A stretch of DNA of 64,000 bases. Source: Planococcus citri. Taxonomy: Eukaryota > Arthropoda > Insecta > Hemiptera > Pseudococcidae. Under the pieces are notes generated by a model. The model did no database searches. It saw only the letters and a list, made by a program, of their open reading frames with translations, and was not told where the DNA came from. Shown here one piece after another: positions 44,315 through 53,551 of this stretch. Both the position numbers and the translations under genes were made by a program. How positions within the stretch are numbered: the stretch's first letter is position 1; the number at the start of each line of letters is the position of its first letter. The DNA is taken from the NCBI RefSeq assembly GCF_950023065.1, contig NC_088677.1, positions 65,125,469 to 65,189,468 on the forward strand. The letters run 5' to 3'.

Positions 44315-46639
44315 CACTGATAGAAATTTTTCGTAAAATTTACTGTAAATTTGGCATTATTTACAATATTTTTGGTAAGTGTTACTTTTTTACAGTAAAT
44401 ATTACGAAAAATCGCGGAAAAAATCGTAAATCACATTTTATTTGGTATTCATTTTATAATTTTTTGTATTCAAGAAGAAGTTTTCTGTAACCAGTGAGAT
44501 AATTTACGGAATGATTACTTGACGGAATGATTACCTAAAATTTCAAGTAATTTATACTGAAATTAAGAGCAAGTAGAACTGAATTCTAAAGTAACAATTA
44601 CAAGGTAGGGAAAAACAACTGTTGCAGCATAATTTAAAGAAACAGTGACTCAGTATTTCAGGTATAGTTACTGTGAAAATTGTCCAGTATTACTATTCAA
44701 TCACAGTAACAATTACAGAAATCAGAATTGTAACTTTTATTGCTGCAAATGGGGAACGCTTATCCTAAAAAAAGTATAAAATCCGTTTAAATACTGTAAG
44801 AATTACGTGAAACATCCCGTAACTGTTTCTGGTTTTACGCGGCAATCGATTCAGTATAGTTTTACTGAAACATTACGTTATTTCAGGTTTTTTCTACACC
44901 TCACTTACATACTAGTGTTTTTTTCGAGGTAATAGTTGCAGAAAAAAATTCAAGTAATGTTGCATTTTCTACTGTGCAACAAATGCAAAAATTTTACAGA
45001 AGATACTACTTTTTTCCCAAGTTTTTCTTACTTCAATCAAGGTATTAAATCCTGTCTTTAAAATTATGATTGCTTGGAAAATGAGTACCTAACTGTTTGA
45101 TTTTCAACACAAGTACATAAGTAATCCATGCAACATTTTTTCCAGAAATTTTACTTATTCATCAGTTTTTTTTTTACATCATTTTCAATTCAAATTAAAC
45201 ACTTGGCAAACATTTTCAAATAAAAATCCTTGTAAAATCGTTATTATTCCATGAAGTTCAAAAAATTTCATACCAATCGATAGCAAATTTCAATATCTTC
45301 AAATTCAGTTCATACATATTTAAGTTATACTCAATTCCCTTACTTTGTCCAGAAAATCTAAAAAATCATAAAATATGAGGTGTTATTGCTTTAGTAAGGA
45401 GAATAAATTTTCTCTAAATTTATATTTACTGTTCATCTTTTTGTTTTTTAAAATATTTTGTATTGATCAAAAAACCCTTATTTTCAATTTTTTTTTCAAT
45501 TTGAAAATTACCCATTCAAAATTTTTGATTTAAAATTTATTGATTATGAGATTTGAAAAATATTCTAAATGGGCAATAGTGAAATGTAAAAAACGAAATT
45601 GAAATTTCGATGAATCAAAAATATCAACAAAAAAATAAACAATAAGTAAATAAGTGTCGAATACATTTTTTTTAAATTCCAGTAAAACCAAAAATTTATT
45701 GTGTATAGCTGAATTTGAAATTTTTTTAAATTCATTGTACAAAAGAATTTTGTTTTGCAGATTAATGAAAATAAAAAAATCAATTTGAAAATTTATTCAA
45801 TAAATTTAAAAAAGTAATTCCAATTCAATTGAAATAATTTTTTTAATAGGTTTTTCATTTGCATTTTCATACCTAATATTTTTTAAATTAAATTAGAAAA
45901 ATTTCTGAATGTAGCTTTACAATTTTTGGTTTTACTGAAATTTAAAAAAAATTATTGGAATGAATTTTCTACAATAAGAAGACATGAGTGTAAATTTTTT
46001 CAACTTTAATGTGTGCAATAATTAAAACATGTCATAGCCTAAGCTTGTTTGCAAGCAAATCATACCTATGTATTCATTTTATGCCAGGAACTCTATGTGA
46101 TACTGGTAGTCGTAGGGTTAGGTATAGGGTGTTAGGAACAAGAGGTCCCAGGTTCGAATCCCAGATAGGTTTAGGTGTAGGAATTTTAGTGGCCAATTAT
46201 AAGTTGAAAAAATTCAACGTAATGAGGAAAGTACAAATCTGAAGAAATAAATTGAAAATATGCATATCTTCCTTTTGTTTTTAATTTTTAAAATTCAAAT
46301 GATTAAATATTGTAAACGTTATTTCCTTCTCGATTACTAGTGGAAGATGAACACTAAAAGTGCTGTCTCCTATTGTGTCCTGTAACAATTGTCCTAACAA
46401 CCGGTTTGTTTATTGAAAGGTTGTGTAGGTATTCGTTCTTTTAACATCAGGTAGTTTTTACGTAAAAGTAAAGTAACTGTTACAATATTGAATGGTGAAT
46501 GGTATTGTCATTTTTAGTAAAGCATACTTGCCATTTGAAGGAATCGTTTCAAAACATAAATGTAATAATCACGAAATCTGACCCTTGTCCAACTTTTACG
46601 TAAAAATTAAGTAATCCTTACGAATTTTTTCTATCAGTG
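44315..46639. mobile_element. 2,325-bp TA-flanked TIR element inserted next to an RT fragment
   Basis: The left end CACTGATAGAAATTTTTCGT and the inverted right end CACTGATAGAAAAAATTCGT are flanked by TA (44313-44314 and 46640-46641). Subterminal zones at both ends are crowded with short inverted words such as GTAACTGTTAC, AGTAACAATTAC and TTTTACGTAAAA (twice within 190 bases of the right end). The interior is very AT-rich and encodes no transposase that I recognise. TA target sites suggest a Tc1/mariner-mobilised non-autonomous element, but the TIR family is not one I know. Confidence 0.7.
46083..46185 (+). repeat. tRNA-derived (SINE-like) B-box sequence
   Basis: GAGGTCCCAGGTTCGAATCCC (46142-46162) contains a near-consensus RNA polymerase III B box, GGTTCGAATCC. 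A GGTAGTCGTAGGGTTAGG passage about 50 bases upstream could be a decayed A box. A full cloverleaf does not fold: the T-stem arms do not pair properly. A tRNA-derived SINE head is more likely than a tRNA gene. It lies inside the TA-flanked element. Confidence 0.35.
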
Positions 46640-46641
46640 TA

Positions 46642-47714
46642 AGTCTAAAATCTTCGGTGTCTTTAAAGATGTATTTTGGACCTAAAAATTCCCAATTTTC
46701 AACATGGTTCAGGCTTAAAATTTTGTTTACACAGAGTAGTACAGGGCATTCCATTCACTCCAAAGTTCCATAAGTGTGATTTACGAATATGAGCAAATTC
46801 ATCACTGAAATGGTTGCCGTGGGTGCCATTTAATCGTGGGCTCGAAAAATTCATGTGCATTGCGTAAAAAGTTGACTCCATGTCCATTAAACCAAAGTTT
46901 GTAAAAAATGATTCGCACAATGGAACGTTGTCGGATTTTGAAATCACACTCCCTACAATTTCAAGTGTGGAGTTACTAAAAAATTATCTAATTTCCTCTT
47001 GAAGAAGGGATAATATATTTCGGCTTTTTAAAGTATTTCGTGTGAATCAATTATTTAAAATGCTTTGGAATCTCCAAAAAGGTCGCGAAGTCAGTTTTGA
47101 ATAATTCTAAAATTCACATTCACTCTAAATTATAGGGGACGCGACTTGAAATTTGATTGGGCTTATTGATGCGAGCGGATTTTCACACATTTTGGTTCAA
47201 TGAGCGTGGAAGAATTTCTATATGCTATGCATACGAATTTTTTGGGTTCCTGACTTAATGACGCCTGTTTATCGATTTTATTCGCCCAAAAATCACTCTT
47301 GAGGGGCACTAGCACCCCATTACGCAACTAGCCAGCCAAGGGAGTGCCCAGTGCTAAATTGTAAAATATATCTTTTCAAGCTATAGCCATTTTGAAAATT
47401 AGGTATTTTTGAGCCCTCTCTTCTTTCTCTCTCATTGTGCTAGGTACTTCGAAAATCCGAAATATGTACATCTTTCCTGACATTTTAGATCCATATTTCT
47501 TACAAAAAACCAACTGAATTTTTTGAGCTACAAAAATTACCAGTCAACTGAACCTTTTTTATCAGTTGGATTGCAGAGTGCAGACTGTATGTACAAAGAT
47601 GTTCTCGAAAATGAATTGAATTCTGCTTTTTGGGAGAACTGGGTACAGCTGGAATGTATCACAGTATCACAGTATCACTCAACTAACTTATCAATATTAC
47701 TTTTATACTCTTCA
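46642..47714. other. Unassigned, possibly old transposon sequence
   Basis: The minus-strand open frame 46699-46947 has good complexity (NFSSPRLNGTHGNHFSDEF, HLWNFGVNGMPC) but matches no family I know. The remaining sequence shows nothing clear. Confidence 0.25.
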
Positions 47715-47990
47715 TTACGAGGAATAGTGATTATGGTGGAATTTAAGGGTGTCTATAGCATAAAGTAGCACTTGGCGATAAAATTTATGTGATGTTGAAT
47801 GAACATATTTCTTCGTTTCTGAAATATTGAATTTAATAAACGAATCTATGCAGTCGACTGTAGTTTGCCACCGTTTATTTCTTAATGAATAGGGACATTT
47901 AATTTCAACAGTGAAATTGGGACGAATTCCATCTGGAGAAGCCAATAAATACCCGCTGCTGTGAAGGTATGAACCAGCTAGATCGATCAT
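47715..47990 (-). pseudogene. YqaJ-type exonuclease/recombinase domain fragment
   Basis: The minus-strand frame encodes SGYLLASPDGIRPNFTVEIK and then CPYS, about 45 residues of linker, and HKFYRQVLLYAIDTLKF. The order SPDG (catalytic Asp), E-x-K and (Y/F)-x-Q-V is the core of the YqaJ nuclease domain, related to lambda exonuclease. In insect genomes such domains are commonly part of mobile-element or uncharacterised proteins. The fragment begins at about the strand before SPDG and ends shortly after the QV motif, so both ends of the gene are missing. The key residues D, E and K are all present. Confidence 0.75.
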
Positions 47991-48149
47991 TATACCTAGT
48001 TAGGGTCAAATTCTGACCTAGGTCATTCGTAACATCAACATCTTTGGTTGTGTCCGGCTGTGCGGACAACAACTAGTTGAAACCACATACTTCCTAAAAT
48101 ATTAAAAATCAAATGAGAATTTCCTCAATAAAAATAAAGTGCACAATTA

Positions 48150-48284
48150 GAATGAATTAAAAGACTCCTTTGAAATTCTGCTACTTTTTTCTTCATTTCG
48201 TTCAAAGTTTCGGAATCATTCATTCCTTTAACAATCTCAATTGCGGCTGGTGGTTTCAATTTTTTAGAATGAAGTAACAATCAT
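48150..48284 (-). other. Unassigned open segment between YqaJ and RT fragments
   Basis: The minus strand stays open for about 45 codons with a non-repetitive peptide (KKLKPPAAIEIVKGMNDSET, then LNEMKKKVAEFQRSLLIHSN). I do not recognise it. It may belong to the same element as the neighbouring RT or YqaJ fragment. Confidence 0.25.
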
Positions 48285-48425
48285 TTCTTTGAAATTTCAG
48301 TCACTACTCTTGCTTCCAGGTCTCTGTACAAATTCTCAATGATTTTCATGTATAACTCAGGGACACCCTGGTTCCTCAAAGCCCTGAGCATGAATTTATG
48401 ATTTAAACTATCAAATGCTTTTTTT
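48285..48425 (-). pseudogene. LINE reverse transcriptase fragment (AFD block)
   Basis: Minus-strand translation KAFDSLNHKFMLRALRNQGV, continuing PELYMKIIENLYRDLEARV, is the RT block A region (kAFDsv.h..l..aL...gv...y...i..ly). It resembles RTE/L1-group LINEs. It ends in a TGA after EISKK. Its upstream edge abuts the hAT transposase remnant, where the same bases serve in another frame, so it appears to be joined to or inserted in the hAT copy. Confidence 0.7.
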
Positions 48426-48885
48426 CTAACAACGCTGTTTTTAGTTTCCAATATTTATCGATGAAATGGCAGGTAATGCCATGGAAGGACACATTTGCCC
48501 TACTTGTCCAAGAATCAATAGTTAAACTTACAGATTCGGCATTTTGCATTTCTACATGCACCGATTTCACACAATCAGAATGAATTTGCGGAATGACAGT
48601 ATGGTGTAGGTTAATCTCCATAAGGCTGATAGTCAATACCAACCATAGCTTTGTCAGAGGTTGGCGCATATTTTGTTGGCTCTTGTTGTACAAACTTTTC
48701 TAATAGAGTAGATTTTTATTGGATCATCTTCACGTGTTTCATTATCATTTGCATTTGTCGATTCATCAAGTGCCAATTGCAACATGTTTTGATTTAAGGT
48801 GTCCGCGTACATTAGTGGTTCCACCGCCATCCCCAGTTGTCTTGATAATTTTCTTGCAGAAATTACACTCAGCACGATCACTACA
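48426..48885 (-). pseudogene. BED-finger hAT transposase pseudogene, N-terminal half
   Basis: From 48885 downward one frame encodes a BED zinc finger (AECNFCKKIIKTTG, GGTTNVRGHLKSKHV: C-x2-C and H-x4-H, 48784-48885). Then come an acidic linker in a second frame and KAMVGIDYQPYGD in a third. The next block is VKSVHVEMQNAESVSLTID, then SWTSRANVSFHGITCHFID and YWKLKTALL. The D in TIDSWTS is the first catalytic residue of hAT transposases, and the order matches ZBED-like hAT proteins. At least two frameshifts and a stop break it, and the C-terminal half is replaced by a LINE fragment. Confidence 0.85.
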
Positions 48886-49463
48886 TATACAATATTACAA
48901 AATTGTCCCACACACTAGACGACTGAGACGTTTTCGATTTTGAAGTTCTAGTAAAGTGAAAAAATAGAATTCAAAAATAAAAATTCCGTGGAAAATAAAT
49001 TATCAAATTATTGCTTAGTCAGGTAGAATTTTTGGAAGTTATAGAAGATGTGGATTTTGACGTTCTGAAAGAGCTACGAGGTCGTTCTGATGAAAACAGA
49101 AATTGAATGAATAAAATAAAAACGATATATTTTATCACCATTCGCCAAAACAATAAAAAATAATGAAAAATAGCTACTGAACTCTGAACTACTCTTCAAA
49201 TTTGGTCGCCAGCTGATGAAAATTTGATCAATTCAGTAGCATTTATTTTATCACGATTGAGATTTTGTGGTATGAATACTTGAATGTTTATGCTGATACC
49301 TATTACCTGAATTTGAGCTATCAATTTCGATTACTTCATCAATCTGCTACCTCTAAATGACCAGTTTCATTTTGCTCATTTGCAACGCGATATGCACAAT
49401 CTATAATTCATAACAGGAAGAAAGAATAAGTGATTTGTGAGTAACTGAATGAAAATCGAAATA
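48886..49463. other. No gene recognised
   Basis: AT-rich spacer; nothing seen. Confidence 0.35.
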
Positions 49464-49847
49464 CAGTAGACTTCCGCTTATCCGAACTAACTGGGGAATT
49501 TGGATGTCCGGATAAGCAGAAATCCGGATAATACGGATTAATATGTTTTTGGTTGAATTTTTGGCCAAAAATGACTGTTTTTTGATGATAATGGTGTATT
49601 TTTGTAATTTTTAATGAAAATTGCAGAAGATGAATTTTATTTCTTCACAAAATAGAGAAAAACAAACCAAAAACAAAGATAACAAAAATTTTTGAGTATG
49701 TACTCGTATGTAATTCATGTACATTTGTCCGGATAATAAGGATTTTGTCCGGATAATCGAAAAGTCCGGATAATAAGGAGAATTTCTTTTCGTCCGGATA
49801 ATACGGCTGTCCGGATAAGCGGAAGCCGGATAAGCGGAAGTCTACTG
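49464..49847. mobile_element. pogo/Tigger-like MITE, 384 bp
   Basis: The terminal inverted repeats CAGTAGACTTCCGCTTATCC are identical at both ends and flanked by TA (49462-49463, 49848-49849). The TIR closely resembles the CAGTAGACTC..TTATCCG ends of pogo/Tigger elements. The motif TCCGGATAA recurs about ten times, including a doubled terminal repeat at the right end. No transposase. Confidence 0.9.
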
Positions 49848-49849
49848 TA

Positions 49850-50227
49850 ATGCGAAATTGTTAATTACCTTTAAGAATTTGTGCTGGAATCTGTACAATA
49901 ATGTTCCTCGTATCACTTTTTAGGGCACCACGTTTGTAATGAAACAGCAATTTCTATTTTTGCTTCAGACGCGATTCATTCTAACAATTTGTGCAAAGCT
50001 GAAAAACTTACTGAAATTGATAATCATCTAAGAAAATAGTTAGAATTTTATTGGCTGTTTTTTAAAACTTCCTTCGTCCACCTTTCATTTCAAATACGTC
50101 GGCGCTGAAATGACCACTGCATAAACGGTGGTGAGGTTCCAATTTTTCTTTGCAGAAATCCTCCCAGTATGCTTTCAACGTTTCATTTTTTGGGACTATA
50201 AAGATTAAAGTACATAAAATAAATTAT
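49850..50227. other. No gene recognised
   Basis: AT-rich spacer; nothing seen. Confidence 0.3.
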
Positions 50228-50463
50228 CAGGGTGTCTACTGGCAAGAAAAAGGCAAGAAAGTTAGAAAAAGGCGAGAAATTCACATGGGTGGCAAGAAAG
50301 TTAGAAAATAGTGTAGAAATTCCTTCGAAAAGCAAGAAAATTTCCAAGAATTCACATCAAAAATCTCTGAAAAATTGAAGTTATCCCACCAAAATTTTAA
50401 GTTTTTATTTTGTTAAAATTGATCATGTTCTACTTTTCGAATTAAAAATTTTCCAAAAATTTT

Positions 50464-50482
50464 GCCCTCGCTTCGCTCGGGC
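50464..50482 (-). repeat. GCCC-GA-GC-GAA-GC-GA-GGGC hairpin
   Basis: On the minus strand it reads GCCCGAGCGAAGCGAGGGC. Four G-C pairs, a tandem G.A/A.G step, two G-C pairs and a GAA loop make a compact stem. Confidence 0.8.
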
Positions 50483-50712
50483 CATTCATGATGCTATTTT
50501 CAAAATTTTCAAGAATTCAAAAATTAAATAGGAAATTTTTCATTTCCAGGTAATACCCAAACCATTTGAAAAGTGCAAATTTTTCATTTTCTGAACAGAA
50601 CGACTAACTTTTCAAAATTGTTGATATTATTGAGCTTCGCTGAAAATGTAAAATAAAGCATCCAAAATTGTCGTTTTTTCTTTTTTTACACCAATTTTTT
50701 CAACAAATTTTC

Positions 50713-50731
50713 GCTCTCGCTTCGCTCGAGC
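50713..50731 (-). repeat. GCTC-GA-GC-GAA-GC-GA-GAGC hairpin
   Basis: On the minus strand it reads GCTCGAGCGAAGCGAGAGC. The third pair is T-A instead of C-G, a compensated change relative to 50464-50482. Confidence 0.8.
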
Positions 50732-51334
50732 TCTAATTTTACCCTCATTTCAATACAATGATCATTCATTGTGAAGAGTTTTCTGAAAACTACCTAAAAT
50801 GTCCATTTTTCGTGTCTAAATTTCTGATTTTGCTCTCCCCTCAATTACAAATAAGAATATAAGCTCTTTTATGGTTTGATCCTGTAATTGTTGTATATGT
50901 CACTGGTATTTAGCACGTTAAAATTTTGATTTTTGTCGGAAAAATGACAATTTTTTGATGGAAAAATGACATCATACAGCATACACCCCCTCCCCCAAAT
51001 AACCTGACTTCGATCCGCATTCGAGTTAACTTTTTATTTTGTTACTGTTTTCATCATAGAATTGAATTCACTTCAGTAGACATGCCTCAACGTCTGTTTT
51101 TATCACTTTTTTTATTACTATTTTTTCATTTGAGAAATTAATTCACTTCTCTGCTTTGAAGAATAAATTTTTGAGAAATTTTGTTTGGGAGGGAGGGAGG
51201 GGGGGTTAGAGGGGTTAGCGAAGATTATCTAGATGCGTAAATTTGAAGGGGGGTAAGAAAATTCATTTTTGGAAGCAAGAAAAAAGCAAGAAAAAGGCGA
51301 GAAATTCGCTTTTTTGATTTTAGTAGACACTCTG

Positions 51335-52079
51335 ATTATTCAACTTTGAATTTTGAAACGAAATTTCAATTTTCAACATTTGCTTTGTGGTAAGGGTAAG
51401 GTATTAGTTGAGTAAATACTACAAATATTTATGTGAAATACGAAAACTCCTTCGAGTTATTCCCACATAGAATGCAGGCTGTCGAACTACTCATCACTTA
51501 AATTAAAACCCAAATTGAAAATTATAATTAATAAATAATTAATAAATACTTAAATGAAATTTAATAAAACTCATCAAAAGAATGAGGAAATTATAAAATT
51601 ATTTGGTGCTCATTTGAATAAAATCGTGGGAAAGGATTTTTTGGCGCATGCGCAGATTGCAAACCGCGACTTAATTATGTTCAAGACAATGGCTGCACGT
51701 TAGCCTTATGGGCCGCTAGCAGTCCATATCTGAAAGGTCACTGATAATCGCCCATTGCACATCACTACCGTACCACAGAACCTAGCATGAAGTTGAGGAA
51801 ACTTGAAAAGGCTGGAAAACGGTCATGAGATGAGGAACCCCCCTCCCCCCGCTACCTCACGTCCTTCACCTCAATCAACTTTTCATTACCGGGTTCAGCG
51901 AGAAATTTTCTCATCTATAGTTGAATAACACTCAACTCGAGATGGGTTGTGTGACACCTTGTATGTGGAAGTTTTGACTGCTGACAGTAACGTCTTGGAA
52001 AGCTTTTAGAGGTGAAGGACGAGGCGGTTTTCTTATCTATGATGTGCGTTTTTCGCGTTAGCTGTGAAGTTGATTCTGT
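51335..52079. other. No gene recognised
   Basis: AT-rich; nothing seen apart from a C-rich patch near 51840. Confidence 0.3.
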
Positions 52080-53551
52080 TACACGACGATGACGATGACG
52101 ACGGACGTCGTCGAAGACGAAGACGCAAAGATGAAGAGCAACGAAGGGAAGACAACCGCTGCGACGTCGGAATGATGCTTGCAATACGCTATAGACATTC
52201 GTGGTGCTGATCGTGTGATGCGAGAGGAAAGGGTTATATAGTATTGTAGACGAGTATGTGTACGTGTAGTATATGCATAACTCGTTCGTTTGATAAGATT
52301 GAAGAGAGGAGGGCGTCTGCGTTTGTCTGTCTTCGTCTGTCTCACACATCGTGCCGCTTAACCCTTTCTCTGTCTGTTTCTAGCGTGCTGAGCGCCGCTT
52401 CTCGCTTCTGCCCCCCTCTGGTTCGCGGTGTCCCAAGTTTTAATATGTGATCTAAGTCTGGTATAGTAATTTTTTTTTCGCTGTTTTATACTACATGGTT
52501 CGTCTCGGTGTTATCGGTTTTACATCGGTGTGTGTTTGTATGGCTGTGTGTGATGGTATACGTAGTACTTCACCGCCGCGTCGAACACGCATACATATGC
52601 ATAGAGAAGAGAGGATGACGCGCGAGAGGTTTTCAAGGTCTGTCTGTTTTTTCTGTATGTACTGTCGAGCCCGAGCTGCTGATGGTGCTGGTCGGCTGTA
52701 TCCTCGATGGTACGTATGGTAGCGCCCTGGCCTAAGAAGACTCGCTGTGCGTAGTGTGTGTTACGTCTCTCTGTCTCTAGTACTAAACGTGTATTTTATA
52801 TGTGGTACTTGTTGTATAATTGTAGTTGTGTGTAGTGTATATGTGGACGATTCGACGACTACGACGACGACACCACGGTGTGTTTTTCAGAGAGTTCATC
52901 ATTTGACGTATGTGTGCGTATGGTGTTATCTCTGCCTTTCTGCTGCGTGTATAGTTTGTGTATACTGTATAGTATATTTCATTAGTAGTATAGTCGTCGT
53001 CGGTTTGGTACTCGGTTTCTCAGTCAGTCATTTATGTACCTAAGTTGGATGTTACGACGGTGTTATGGTATGGTACTCGTACATATTTCTATTATTACCG
53101 CGCATCAGTTAGTTGTTGATGATTTGTGAAGTTCAGTGCTGTGTGTACCTTTACGTACTTGACGTGTCGACTACTTACGTGAGTTTTTCCATCGATTTGA
53201 TTCGTTGATTCGTTGGTGGTGATCGGTCAAACGAAGTCGGAAGTCGGAAAAGTGTCCTCAACGGTGGGTTTTGCTCGTTGATTGATAACGCGACTGTGAC
53301 GTCCGAATATCATCGTGTGTGTTATCAAAAATTTCCAAGTGTTGAGTGATCTTCGGGATGTTCGATTGGCGAACTCGAAGAATCGTGTGATTTGCGCGCG
53401 TAATACGTACCGGATTGTTATCAGTGTGTTGTGTGTACTCGGTGATGGTGTAGTTGTGATCAATCACAGGTGATTTGGAAATAATTATCAAAGGACGTGA
53501 TTTTTGGCGCGGTTTTCCTGCTCGAGAGAGGGTTCATTTGGTTTCAGCTAC
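52080..53551 (+). promoter_or_regulatory. CpG-containing block, possible non-coding first exon
   Basis: The base composition changes clearly: many CG dinucleotides, TGTGTG-rich strings and GAC/CGA trinucleotide runs. A TCAGTC initiator-like motif lies near 53022. A good splice donor, CTAC|GTAAGTG, sits at 53551/53552 on the plus strand and is followed by AT-rich, intron-like sequence. No long coding frame is present, so if transcribed it would be 5' untranslated. This is inference only. Confidence 0.25.

Larger units (their letters stand above)
50228..51334. mobile_element. 1,107-bp TIR element of the hairpin-bearing family
   Basis: The left end CAGGGTGTCTACT and inverted right end CAGAGTGTCTACT are flanked by ATTAT directly on both sides (50223-50227, 51335-51339). 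Subterminal GGCAAGAAAAAGGC..GAGAAATTC repeats occur at both ends. Two hairpin cores lie inside (50464-50482 and 50713-50731), both perfect on the minus strand. Ends, length and internal hairpins parallel 12669-13750, while the subterminal repeats differ in sequence. No transposase frame. Confidence 0.8.

Noticed and set aside
46083..46185. Possible tRNA gene
   Set aside because: The B box is good but the T-stem does not pair, no anticodon arm is evident and the A box is weak. I list it only as a tRNA-derived repeat.
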